Shown in pieces: positions 46,440-56,994 of a stretch of 64,000 bases of DNA; positions within the stretch are counted from its first letter, which is position 1; each line of letters starts with the position of its first letter. The notes below the pieces were generated by a model. That model did no database searches. It had not been told where the DNA came from and saw only the letters and a list, made by a program, of their open reading frames with translations. The stretch comes from Stomoxys calcitrans (lineage: Eukaryota > Arthropoda > Insecta > Diptera > Muscidae), in the NCBI RefSeq assembly GCF_963082655.1, contig NC_081555.1, positions 32,597,266 through 32,661,265 on the forward strand, given 5' to 3'. A program made the translations under genes and the position numbers.

Positions 46440-47345
46440 GGTGAAAAATGCATAATTTATGTCGCCATAGCAGCTATATCGAAATATGCTCCGATTTGGA
46501 CCAAAATTCGGCTCGAACATTGAGTGGTCCAATAAGTACAAGTCATTGTTTAATTTTGTAGCGCAATATATTGGTCTTTTTATGCCCATCACCATAGGAT
46601 GGGGTATAGTAACCTAGTTATTTCATTTGTAACACCTCGAAAAATGATCTGAGACCCCGGATCGTCTCAACATTCTGATTCGATCCAGCCATGTCCGTCC
46701 GTCCGTCTGTCGAAATCACGATAGCGGTCGAACGCGTAAAGTTAGCTGCTTGAAATTTTGCACAGATACTTTTTATTGATGTAGGTCATTGGAGATTGCA
46801 AAATGGGCTATATCGGTTCAGATTTGGATATAGATCCCATATAAACCGATCTCCCGATTTGACTTCTTCAGCCCCTGGAAGCCGTAATTTTCATCCGAAT
46901 CTGCACCGGTCTAGGCCAAATTACAGAAAAATGCCAAAGAGCCTAACACAACTCACTGTCCCAAATATCAGCGACTTCGGACGATAATTGCGCCTTTTAT
47001 GGGCCAAAAGCATATATGGCGCTATATCCAAATCTGGACTGATCGACGCCAAATTGAAGAGAGATGTTGAAGGGCCTAACATAACTCACTGTCCCAAATT
47101 TCAGCAAAATCGGATTGTAAATGCGCTTCTTATGCGCCCAAGACCATAAATCGATTCATCGGTTTATATAGCAGCTATATCTAAATCTGAACCGATTTCC
47201 ATGAAATTCACCAGTTATGTTGAGAGTCAAGAGAAAATCCTTCTTGCCAAAATTCCGTGGGAATCGGTTAATAAATGACCATTTTATTGCATTATTACTC
47301 CAAATCGGACGAACATATATAAGGAAGCTAACGAACGAACATATA
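46440..47345 (+). mobile_element. GTCY-related element, diverged, interrupted by a MITE
   Basis: Head TATGCCCATCACCATAGGAT at 46581, then TGTAACACCTCGAAAAATG, CCATGTCCGTCCGTCCGTCT and AGCACGATAG-like sequence. Units contain ATATAAACCGATCTCCCG and later AAATCTGAACCGATTTCC, the second type being close to the subfamily at 60933-62985. The 46440-46580 leader is an older unit-like piece. It is cut by the MITE at 47346. Confidence 0.62.
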
Positions 47346-47553
47346 TTGGGTTGCTCAAAAAGTAATTGGGGATTTTTTCACAGCTTGTGACTCTGTAATT
47401 GCATTTTTTCTTCTGTCAGTTATCAGCTGTTACTTTTAGCTTGCTTTAGAAAAAAAGGGGTAAAAAAGTATATTTGATTAAAGTTCATTCTAAGTTTTAT
47501 TAAAAATGCATTTACTTACTTTTAAAAAATCCGCAATTACTTTTTGGGCAACC
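47346..47553 (-). mobile_element. Tc1/mariner-type MITE, reverse copy
   Basis: It begins TTGGGTTGCTCAAAAAGTAA, preceded by TA (47344-47345), and contains the family's ATCAGCTGTTACTTTTAGCT core. The right end stops at TTTTTGGGCAACC, so the last four bases and the second TA are lost; what follows is GATCGATTC of a GTCY unit. About 208 bp against 236-243 bp for the other two copies. Confidence 0.85.
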
Positions 47554-48448
47554 GATCGATTCAGACCATATTGAACACGCATGGGAGACGACATTGTACA
47601 AAACTTCTGCAAAATCAGACTTGAATTTCTAGAGGCTCAAGAGGTCAATATCCCAGATCGGTTTATATGGGAGCTATATTAGGTTATGTACCGAATTGCG
47701 CCATACTTAACACAGTCGTTGGAAGTCATAACAAAACACCTCATCCAAAATTTTAACCAAATCGGATGAAAACTGCGCCATCTAGCGGCTCAAGAATTCA
47801 AGTTCCAAGATCGGTTTATGTAGCAGCTATATCAGGTTATAAACCGATTTGAACCATACTTGGCACAGTTGTTGAAGTGATACCAAAGTACCTCATGCAA
47901 AATTTCAGCCAAATCGGGTGAGAACTGCGCCTTCTATATAAACAGATCTTGGGTCAAGAAGTTAAGATACAAGATACAAGAAGACCCAAGATCGGTTTAT
48001 ATGGCAGCTATATCAAAACATGGACCGAATTAAACCATACTTAGCGAAACTGGTGGAAGTGATACCAAAACACCACGTGCAAAATTTCAGACGAAATTTT
48101 GCACAAATAATTTTTAATAATGTAGGTTGGTTGGGATTGTAAATGGGCCAAATCGGTCCATGTTTTGATATAGCTGCCATATAAACCGATCTTGGGTCTC
48201 GCCCTCTAGAGGGCGCAAATCTCCGTCCGTCTGTCTGTCGAAAGCACGCTAACTTCCGAAGGAGTAAAGCTAGCCGCTTCAAATTTTGCACAAATACTTC
48301 TTATTAGTGTAGGTCAGTTGGTATTGTAAATGGGCCATATCGGTCCATGTTTTGATATAGCTGCCATATAAACCGATCTTGGGTCTTGACTTCTTGAGTT
48401 ACTAGAGGACGCAATTCTTTTCCGATTTGGCTGACATTTTCTTAGAAG
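47554..48448. mobile_element. GTCY-family units, inverted about ~48090
   Basis: Minus-strand units run to about 48088, then plus-strand sequence (CGAAATTTTGCACAAATAAT) follows. Near 48218 another head-proximal piece (CCGTCCGTCTGTCTGTCGAA) begins a second partial plus-strand copy that ends at TTTCTTAGAAGGGCTTTGTT. At least three truncated copies abut here. Confidence 0.6.
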
Positions 48449-48485
48449 GGCTTTGTTATGTTCATGGGCAAAATTTGCATTTGCA
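48449..48485 (+). mobile_element. SINE 3' tail fused to a GTCY element
   Basis: TTCATGGGCAAAATTTGCAT, then TTGCATGACATTTTAAGTCG. The join between SINE tail and element is the same as at 58545-58585. Confidence 0.82.
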
Positions 48486-49475
48486 TGACATTTTAAGTCG
48501 ATCTAGCGATGTCAGTCCATCCGTTTGTCTATCCGTCTGTCCATACGTCCGTCTGTCCATCAGTCCGTCTGTCCATCCGTCCGTCCATCCGTCCGTCTGT
48601 CCATCCGTCCGTCCGTCGGTCCGTCGGTCCGTCTGTCTGTCGAAAGCACGCTAACTTCCGAAAGAGTAAAGCTAGCCACTTCAAATTTTCCACAAATACT
48701 TCTTGGGCCATATCGGTCCATGTTTTGATATAGCTGCCATATAAACCGATCTTGGGTCTAGACTTCTTGAGATTCTAGAAAGCGCAATTCTTATCCGATT
48801 GGAATGAATTTTGCACGACGTGTTTTGTTATGATATCCAACAACTGTGCTAAGTATGGTTAAAATCGGTTCATAATCTGGTATAGCTGTCATATAAACCG
48901 ATCTTGGATCTTGACTTCTTGAGCCTCCAGAGGGCGCAATTCTTATCCGATTTGGCTTAAATTTTGCATGAGGTGTTTTGTTATGACTTCCAATAACTGT
49001 GCTAAGTATGGCGTAAACCGATATAGAACCTGATATAGCTGCCAGATAACCCGATCTGGGATCTTGACTTCTTGAACCTCTAGAGGGCGCAAATCTCATC
49101 CGATTTTGCTGAAATTTTGTACAGCGGCTTCTCTCATGACCTTCAACATTTGTGTCTAATATGGTCTGAATCGATCAATAGCTTGATACAGCTCCCATAT
49201 AAACCAATCTCCCGATTTTGCTTCTTGAGCCCCTACAAGGCGCAATTCTTATCCGAATGAACTGAAATATTATACAATGACATCCACAATGTTCAGCATT
49301 CATTTATGGTCCTAATCGGACTATAACTTGATATAGCTCCAATAGCATAACAGTTCTTATTCAATATTCTATGTTTGTCTAAAAAGAGATACCGCGCATA
49401 GAACTCGACAAATGCGATCAATGGTGGAGGGTATATAAGATTCGACCCGGCCGAACTTAGCACGATTTTACTTTT
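48486..49475 (+). mobile_element. GTCY-family element from mid-head to 3' end
   Basis: It starts at TGACATTTTAAGTCGATCTA, includes the GTCY array at 48511-48641, has the CCACAAATACTTCTTGGGCC deletion shared with 34324-35169, and runs through about five units to CCCGGCCGAACTTAGCACGA, then TTTTACTT. It has two or so more units than the related copy. Confidence 0.8.
48511..48641 (+). repeat. GTCY tetranucleotide array
   Basis: About 130 bp of GTCC/GTCT/ATCC units, with the 16-bp word GTCCATCCGTCCGTCT partly regular. Reading frames through it on either strand are artefacts. Confidence 0.92.
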
Positions 49476-49479
49476 TTTT

Positions 49480-49763
49480 TCAGTGTATCCTCCTTATTCA
49501 CACCTTACACTTTAACTTGTTTTTGCCCATTTCGTTTTATTTTTTCTTTGCTTACTATTATTCAACAGATGTTACGTAGACCTACTCAGTCATATTTCAA
49601 TTTAACGGATGCACTCCATTAGAGCTGGTTGACACAAAGATGTGTTCACAATTCGCTGAGCCTGTAACTCACTCAGATTATGACACATATGCGTTGATTT
49701 ATTTTGGCTGTATCAGCTACGCTTGTAGACATTAATAAAAATCATTGTGGAAAGTTAAAAATT
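49480..49763 (+). repeat. Segmental duplication flank, copy 2
   Basis: Near-identical to 35176-35457 over unique sequence (CAGATGTTACGTAGACCTAC, GGATGCACTCCATTAGAGCT). The match stops after AAAGTTAAAAAT, where the two loci diverge. Confidence 0.9.
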
Positions 49764-49765
49764 TT

Positions 49766-50090
49766 CGTTTACATCGCTCCTTTGTCTGGTATTGTTTTGA
49801 TACCAAATTGTATTAAAAATCTTTGCCAATGACGCGAACAAAATAATACCAGGCGGTATTGGCAAAGTACCATCATATTTCTATCAGTGTATTGGTTTCA
49901 TACTTTGTTCCAGAAGTGGTTTTCATATGAATTTGTACTATTTCCGTTTTCATCGCTCCTTTGTCTGGTATTGTTTTGATACCAAATGGTATTAAAACTC
50001 TTTGCCAATGACGCGAACAAAATAATAGCAGGCGGTATTGGCAAAGTACCGTTATTTTTCTATCAGTGTATTGGTTTCATACTTTGTCTA
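49766..50090 (+). repeat. Two direct copies of a ~150-bp unit with hairpin ends
   Basis: 49766-49912 and 49946-50090 share CATCGCTCCTTTGTCTGGTA, TGACGCGAACAAAATAATA and TTTCTATCAGTGTATTGGTT. Each unit holds inverted words CTTTGCCAAT / ATTGGCAAAG and GGTATTG / TGATACC. They may be a small non-autonomous element or a local duplication. Confidence 0.8.
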
Positions 50091-51377
50091 TGATTTGTAC
50101 TGTAGCGTAAGCTCATCCCATATATGCATACCTTATCTTCGGCCAAATTGTATGGGCACATGTTGGGTGGCACATATTTATGCAAGAGCAATTTCTTAAT
50201 AGTTCCCGGAATGGCCTATGTGCATGTGTCTAAATTATACAATAATGAAAATTACCGAGTGCCTTAAATTAAAGTTGATAATTGTTTTCATCCCATGCAA
50301 AAGTCCACATTCGCCAATCTGTTCCAAAAGAAGTCATTCGATCTTGTAATCATTTTTTTTTGCATGTAAGACATAAACGAAGCCTACTCATTGGCACTAG
50401 CTATAGGCTAGAGGCAAATGCTATTATGCATTGCATGGCGTAGTTATCTGTAGCTGAATTCTTCCTTGAAATCTGATATTTATTGGCCATATATTTAATT
50501 GTGCTGTTATTAACATGAATTACCACCTCTCTCCCAATATATGCGATTGTGTATACACACCATCACGTTATAATGTTTTGTAAACATCACCAAAACAGTC
50601 GAACAAATTCGATTCCAATCAATGAACGTAGCCAAATATAATGCTCAGATGTGAAAGATCAAAAGAAACAAATTTGTTAAAGACCATATTTTACAAAACA
50701 AATTACAAATGTGCGTTTCATTTTTTTCTCGCAAAACTTTGTACAGCAGTTAGCATTGGTCACCGTCATCAGACTGCCACCGGGGTTAACAGCAGCAGCA
50801 ACAAACAGTTCCAGCTTCAGTCTGGTACAAATGTTTTCAGTCATCCGAACAGACAGCGACATCCAATGGTCGGTGCGTAACGCATTTCGCATTTGCAGGT
50901 TGTCTATCTATCTGCAGTTGTTTGTTCAATGGCCGCATGCTGTCTGTCGTCTAATCGGAGTCCATTGGGTGTCTTGTGGCGAGCATTTGATGAAATCAAG
51001 AAATGTCTAAATGACCAATAAAAATTAAATTAAAACGCCATGGAAAATTGTTTATATACAATTAATAAATATAACATAATATAAATTGTATAAATAAAAG
51101 ACTGAAAACTTAAAAAAATTAAGCCCCCCCCCAAGTATTCAAATGTTTAAAGCCTTCATTAAGTTTTGGGAATATGACCGTTGCAAATTTATCAGAACCA
51201 TTATCATATATATACGGCTCTACATGCAGAAAAACTCCTACAAGGATGTGGAAAAACTTCTGAGAAGGATTATTAATCCCAGATTTAGTGAGGTGATACG
51301 CACTGCAGAGGGCCTATCTACAAGACAGACCAGATTACAGCCTATAAAATCCACAATTGGTGGAGTTGACTGATTGG
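50091..51377. other. No supported gene
   Basis: Probably unique DNA. Frames of 60-99 codons overlap on both strands near 50640-51010. A 76-codon plus frame (51143-51373) directly precedes the LINE and could be older LINE coding sequence, but it shows no motif I can place. Confidence 0.35.
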
Positions 51378-52534
51378 AGCAATACTTATTTACGCCTCAG
51401 CAGTTTGGTGGACGACCATGGAGAAAAAGTGCAAAGTTAGGACCATACAACGACCATTCAGAGAACATGTTGTTATGGCACAGGCGTAGCGATGAAGACC
51501 ACGCCCCCTAGGGCACTAGAGACTATTTTAGATAACCGACCGATTGTCATACAGATTAAATGTGAAGCAGCCACTGCGTCCATGAGACTTAAGGCGGTGG
51601 TAGAATGGGAGCAACTCATACCTCGGGGCGACGATAGGAAACTTGGAAGGAAGGGAAGGGGTTTCCGGTCAGATACCTGAGACGACTTTTGAGTTCGAGT
51701 GCGATGCACTGCTGCCAGCGGCACAGTCTAGCACTGACGGAACCCTAGTATTGCCGTCTGGAAGATTACGTTACACGGATGGATCAAAGCTAGAGGACAG
51801 AGTGGGCCTGGGGGTCTACATTGAGAACCCAGGGACTGAGATCTGTTTTAGACTGCCTGACCATAATACGGTCCTGCAGGCGGAGATCCAGGCGATCACG
51901 GAATGCGGGAGGTAGTGTGGTGCTAACGCGAGGATGTGGAGTGTGAACATCTTTACGGATAGTAAAGAGGCCATAAGGGCAACTGGCAGAACGGTAAGGT
52001 CATGAACAGTCTTGCAGTGTAAGAAGGAGATTAACGCCTTCTCTGAGGATGGCAAAAACGACATCGTTTGGGTGCCGGGCCTTAACGGAGTAAGGCGGAA
52101 TGAAAGGGCAGTCGATTTGGCTGTGAAGACCAGAGAAATGCCGTTGATAAACTTGGATAACCCGAAGCCTTTCGGGTCGACGCAGTCCGATTTAAGGGAG
52201 TAGGTAATAACACTGTGGAATAGCGAAACAGTCGGTAGGACGGCAAAAATCCCATAGGGTGATCCAGATCGTGAGAGGACGAGGCTATAACTGAAAGGAG
52301 GTAAGAAGGAGGTTGATATGCCTTTTGGTATCATAACGGGACACACGAAACGGGACTACGAGCTTACTTCTGCACAATCGGTGCTGCAAGTGATAACATG
52401 TGTAGGGCATGTGGGACGCATCTGACAGATGCCGGCACTATAGTGAAGACACAATACCAGACATGAACCAATTTGGGTTCGTGGCATTAAAAACAATTAG
52501 GAATTTTGTAAGTAGCACAGAATCCCTAACATAG
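51378..52534 (+). pseudogene. LINE copy 1: post-RT region, RNase H and C-terminus
   Basis: It begins with YASAVWWTTMEKKCKVRTIQ, the segment after the reverse transcriptase. RNase H follows at ~51770-52130: YTDGSKLEDRVGLGVYIE (Asp), VLQAEIQAI (Glu), NIFTDSKEAIRA (Asp) and WVPGLNGVRRNERAVDLAV. In that last motif the usual catalytic His of WVPGHNG is Leu and the Asp of ADDLA is Val. Stops and frameshifts break it repeatedly. The C-terminus near 52390 (CRACG) suggests a decayed CCHC-type finger. It ends at a 3' tail AGCACAGAATCCCTAAC. Confidence 0.75.
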
Positions 52535-52547
52535 AATTTTTGTTAAT

Positions 52548-53253
52548 ACCCATCACCGAAGGTTGGGGGTATATTCATTTTGTCATTCCGTTTGCAACAC
52601 ATCGAAATATCCACTTCCGACCCAATAAAGTATATATATTCTTGATCTGCGTAAAAATCTAAGACGATCTAGCCATGTCCATTCGTCTGTCCGTCCGTTC
52701 GTCTGTCTGTCCGTCCGTATGTCTGTCTGTCCGTCCGTATTTATGTCTGTCCGTTTGTCTGTCCGTCCGTCTGTCTGTCCGTCCGTCTGTCCGTCCGTCT
52801 GTCCGTCCGTCTGTCCGTCCGTCTGTCCGTCCGTCTGTCCGTCCGTCTGTCCGTCCGTCTGTCCGTCTGTCCGTCCGTCCGTCTGTCCGTCCGTCTGTCC
52901 GTCCGTCTGTCCGTCTGTCCGTCCGTCTGTCCGTCCGTCTGTCCGTCCGTCTGTCCGTCCGTCTGTTTGTCGGTCTGTCCGTCCGTCCGCCCGTCGGTCT
53001 ACCCGTCCGTCTGTCCGTCCGTCTGTCCGTCCGTCTGTCCGTCCGTCTGTCCGTCCGTCTGTCCGTCCGTCTGTCCGTCCGTCTGTCCGTCCGTCTGTCC
53101 GTCCGTCTGTCCGTCCGTCTGTCCGTCCGTCTGTCCGTCCGTCTGTCTGTCCGTTTGTCTGTCCGTCTGTCAGTCCGACTGTCCTTCCGTCTGTCCGTCC
53201 GTCTGTCCATCCGTCTGTCCGTCCGTCTGTGCGTACGTCTGTCCGTCCGTCTG
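52548..53253 (+). mobile_element. GTCY-family 5' part with giant GTCY array
   Basis: Head ATACCCATCACCGAAGGTTG, then TTGCAACACATCGAAATATC, AAGTATATATATTCTTGATC and TGCGTAAAAATCTAAGACGA, leading directly into the array. Nothing of the element follows the array; a LINE starts there instead. It belongs to the GCGTAAAAATC subfamily with 22741-23070. Confidence 0.8.
52678..53253 (+). repeat. GTCY array, ~575 bp, 12-bp higher-order unit
   Basis: Mostly repeats of GTCTGTCCGTCC (three tetranucleotides), with irregular units near 52960-53005. All six frames stay open for long distances, giving artefactual Pro/Ser/Val-rich or Thr/Asp/Gly/Arg-rich peptides of up to 244 codons. None should be treated as a gene. 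Confidence 0.95.
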
Positions 53254-53912
53254 TTCCTAGCATTGCCATCTGGAAGATCATGTTACACGGATGGATCAAA
53301 GCTAGAGGACAGAGTGGGCCTGGGGGTCTACATTGAGAACCCAGGGGTTCTGCAGGCCGAGATCCGGGCTATCACGGAATGCGAGTGTGAACATCTTTAT
53401 GGACAGTAAAATTGCCATAAGGGCAATAATAATAAGCAGGACGGTAAGATCACGAACAGTCTTGGAGTGTAAGAAGGAGATTAACGCCTTCTATGAGGAT
53501 GGCAAAATCCGCATCGTTTTGGAATGCGCATGCAACACTGAGGAACAGCGAAACGGTTGGTAGGACGGTGAAAATCCTATGAGGGGATCCAGATCGTGAG
53601 AAGACGAGGCTATTACTGAAAGGAAGTAAGAAGGAGGTCAGTATAGTTATTGATATCATGACGGTTCACATAGAACTACGAGCTCATTTATGTAAAATCG
53701 GTGTGATAGCATGTGTAGGGCATGCGGGGAAGATGAGACGTTGGAGCATTTACTTTGTCATTGCCCGGCTTTCGCGACTAACAGATACCGGCACTTAGGT
53801 GGGGACACAATACCATACATGAACAACTTAGGGCCGTGGCATGGAAAACAATTAAGAATTTTTTAAGTAGCAAGGAATTCCTAACGTAGATTTTCTTTTG
53901 CAGGTTACTTTT
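53254..53912 (+). pseudogene. LINE copy 2: RNase H to 3' end, 5' truncated
   Basis: It begins at LALPSGRSCYTDGSKLEDR, already within the region before RNase H motif 1. An internal deletion after YIENPG removes the stretch before LQAEIRAITE. NIFMDSKIAIRA (Asp) follows. The C-terminal segment near 53710-53770 encodes a better preserved finger-like region (CRACGEDETLEHLLCHCPAF). The 3' end GTAGCAAGGAATTCCTAACG is homologous to copies 1 and 3. It abuts the microsatellite array. Confidence 0.75.
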
Positions 53913-53916
53913 TAGT

Positions 53917-53990
53917 TTGTAGAGCGCACAACAAGCCGATTACTGACTTACGTGATATCTGCACCCCCATCCTAACTTTTATTCAATTCT
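53917..53990 (-). mobile_element. GGTTAG-type repeat, truncated
   Basis: GTAGAGCGCACAACAAGCCG, GATTACTG, then a degraded GATATCTGCACCC. Third copy of the family at 10619 and 45332. It starts a few bases after the LINE 3' end. Confidence 0.62.
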
Positions 53991-54179
53991 CAATCCTTAT
54001 AGTCTTTTTTTTGGCAATTTGTGTCCACGGGTCATTTTATCTCCGCCAAGAACAAACCTAAGCTGATATTTCGGAGCGAAAGCTGCTGACATCAAACATA
54101 ATTCTGATGAGGTTGGACCCAGCCCTGAATATAAATTGGGGAACTGATATATCTATTCTAAAACTATATTTTATAAATA

Positions 54180-54415
54180 TTGGGTTGCCCAAAAAGTAAT
54201 TGCGGATTTTTTAAAAGAAAGTAAATGCATTTTTTATAAAGCATAGAATGAACTTTAATCAAATATACTTTTTTACACTTTTTTTCTAAAGCAAGCTAAA
54301 AGTAACAGCTGATAACTGACAGAAGAAAGAATGCAATTACAGAGTCACAAGCTGTGAAAAAATTTGTCAACGCCGACTATATGAAAAATCCGCAATTACT
54401 TTTTGGGCAACCCAA
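54180..54415 (+). mobile_element. Tc1/mariner-type MITE, intact ends
   Basis: TTGGGTTGCCCAAAAAGTAA at both ends in inverted orientation, TA on both sides (54178-54179 and 54416-54417), 236 bp. Nearly the same as the copy at 19742, apart from a few substitutions and indels in A/T runs. Confidence 0.9.
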
Positions 54416-54417
54416 TA

Positions 54418-55639
54418 CATACATTTATTTTTGAATTTTCAACTGTCTGCTCTCCCGGGCCTTAAAACTATGGCATGGAGTAAACAAAAACTATTCATAT
54501 AAAATTTAAAAAATACAAATTGCCCACAAACTGATGGGATGTTGATGATAATGCCAATAACCTCACTTTAGTTTAGAGAGACAAGTCGACACGTTCGGAC
54601 ACCAAACTCAGATGAGCACTTAAGCTGTTTTAATCGCCAAGCAAAATACGCAGATTAAATGCCTTGCATATGCTTTTATTGATTTTAAAAGTTTTCTAAA
54701 GTCATGTTACTTCGTTGGCCAAAATTACAAAAAAAATACCCAACCACAGAAGATTAAAAGCCAGCAAAAACTAAAAAAACATCATTCACGCACCCAAGAC
54801 CATGTTCCATCAACAAAACCAAGTCGGCTATACATCCGTCTGTCTGTCTATATGTCTGCCTATGCAAAGAGCCATGTAAGGCTATACATTTTGAAGTTGG
54901 ATAAATTATCGCATTTCCATGGCTGTCATAAGTGGAGAAAGCGGTTAATACTCGTAATGGTGGCATCCGCCATACATTGCATGCAACGCACAAAGCAGAG
55001 TTTTCGCAACATACTTTCCTCAATCAGCACTAGCAGCAGCAGCTGGTAGTGCTAGTAGTACCAACGAACAACATCTCCCAGAAAAAGCAGGAAGCATTTT
55101 GCGTCTCTTGATGTGGCCACTGCCAGTTGTATCTGGCTGTATGGATACGGGGGAATGGGATAACTTCAAGCTGCCAAAATTCCCAGACACACCAAAGAAG
55201 CTAACCAACTGACACAAAGCAAGCAACCAACCCCAAAAAACATATCGAACACTCACATTGCAATAAACAAACAAACAAACAAAACAACAACCATAACAAC
55301 TAATGTGTTGTAATGTCCCATGTAATGGAAGTTGTGGCGCAGCAACAGATGCCAGTCATACAAAAACTTGGCCTAATGATTTCATTAAATAGCAATTACA
55401 AGTGAATTTCCATAATGCAAAACAACACAGCTATGAAATGTGCGAATTTGGGGGAAATGAAGAAACTAGAGTGAGTTTATTATGAATTTGGGCCAAATAG
55501 TTTATGCATTCAAAAACTTGTGCAAATTTCGCTGCTATATTGAAGAGGGGTGTTGTTATCGGCTTTTAGAGAGAGATTGGAGAGAGAAGATAGCCAGTAG
55601 CGAACTGCTAAAATACAAACAGCATGCCTATCTCAAAGA
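54418..55639. other. Non-repetitive spacer, no gene found
   Basis: Contains a GCAGCAGCAGCTGGTAGTGCTAG stretch near 55030 and (CAAA)n near 55266. Frames up to 89 codons on either strand lack known motifs. Confidence 0.35.
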
Positions 55640-56654
55640 AAGTTCGGTGAAGACTGCACGAGGTAGTGCATAAAATAGAAGAATCCTTCGATGACAAAAC
55701 GTACACCCAGGCGGTATATATTGACATCGAGGGGGCTTTTAACAATGTGCGGACTGACACACTGATCCAATCGTTGGAACAGTACTGTATGGACCGGGTT
55801 CTTAGAGACTGCATAAACCATATGCTAAGGAACAGGTGGATAAATTGTCGATAATCACATGACATAAATATAAGAGAGAAAGTGGCACAGGACATGCCAA
55901 AGTGGTGGAGGTTCCTGTGGTGGAGATTCCTATGGTGGTCCTATGGGTGATTCGAACCCGTGAGCTACGCAGACGATGTTATAATACTTCCTAGGGATAA
56001 GAATCCGAATCAGCTATGCAGAAATGCCGAAAGGGTCTTGCAGATGGTATATGACTGGGCTAGACCCAGAGGTCTCAATGTTAACCCGGAGAAGACTGAG
56101 ATATGCCTGTTCACGAGGAAGACGATGGTGGGACAATTTAACGCAACCCGTTTCCTCAAAAAGACGATTTCGATATCTGACAAGGTCATATACTTAGGAG
56201 TGATCTTGGACAGAAAACTGAATTCAAGAGCGTGCTGAGAAGGCTCACCGATGTTGAGCACTGTGTAAACGGGCCGTAGGCTCGAAATGGCGCCTGAATC
56301 AGAGGATAGTCCACTGGCTCTACAGGAGCGTGATTAGACCAATATTCACTTACGCCTCAGTAGTTTGGTGGACAGCTATGGAGAAAAATTACAACATATG
56401 GATAATACAACAGGTTCAGAGAACATGTAGTCTTGGCATAGGCGGGGCGATGAAGACCACGCCCACTGGAGACTATTCTAGATATCCGACCCATTGACAT
56501 ACAAATTAAGTGTGAGGCCGCCACCTCCGCTATGAGACTTAATGCGATGGGAGAATGGATAGAGGATAGGAGCAGGTCATACCATCGCGGTATAATCGAG
56601 GCAACGATAGGAAACCTGGAAGGAAGGGAAAAGGTTTCCGATCGGATACCTTAG
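55640..56654 (+). pseudogene. LINE copy 3, reverse transcriptase part
   Basis: Motif A appears in AVYIDIEGAFNNVRTDTLI (catalytic Asp in DIEGAFN). A shortened motif B region follows near 55885-55950. The active site is SYADDVIILPRDKN (YADD), and beyond it are GLNVNPEKTEICLFTRK and KVIYLGVILDRKLN, typical of LINE palm and thumb. Next come YASVVWWTAMEKNYN and LETILDIRPIDIQIKCEAA. Frames change at several points. The DIEGAFNNV and RNase H combination suggests the Loa/R1/I group. The element 5' end is not visible. Confidence 0.8.
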
Positions 56655-56778
56655 ACGCCGCCATAGCGCTAAGGTTAGCATGTCCACCTATGACGCTAAA
56701 CGTCTGGGTTCGAATCCTGGCGTGAACATCAAGAAAACACATTTTTCATTCGTGGTTATCCTCTCCTAATCCTGGCGA
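56655..56778 (+). mobile_element. SINE head, truncated by a tandem duplication
   Basis: GCCGCCATAGCGCTAAGGTT, B box GGGTTCGAATCCTGG at ~56706. The copy ends at AATCCTGGCGA, where LINE sequence restarts. It shares the GACGCTAAACGTCTGG variant with the SINE at 56995. Confidence 0.82.
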
Positions 56779-56994
56779 AGCGATGAGGACCACGCCCATT
56801 AGGGCACTGGAGACTATTCTAGATATCCGACCCATTGACATACAAATTAAGTGTGAGGCCGCCACCTCCGCTATGAGACCTAATGCGATGGGAGAATGGA
56901 TAGAGGGTAGGAGCAGGTCATACCATCGCGATATAATCGAGGCAACGATAGGAAACCGGGAAGGAAAGGAAAAGGTTTCCGATCGGATACCTTA
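56779..56994 (+). repeat. Duplicated LINE segment (copy of 56447-56654)
   Basis: GCGATGAGGACCACGCCCAT to TCCGATCGGATACCTTAGA repeats 56447-56654 with few differences. Together with the partial SINE this is a tandem duplication of ~330 bp. Confidence 0.9.

Noticed and set aside
51816..52346. 176-codon minus-strand frame
   Set aside because: Antisense to RNase H motifs of LINE copy 1; no independent motif.
52583..53409. Long open frames (up to 244 codons) in several frames on both strands
   Set aside because: They read through the GTCY array, which lacks stops in every frame. The peptides are simple repeats without start-site or codon support.
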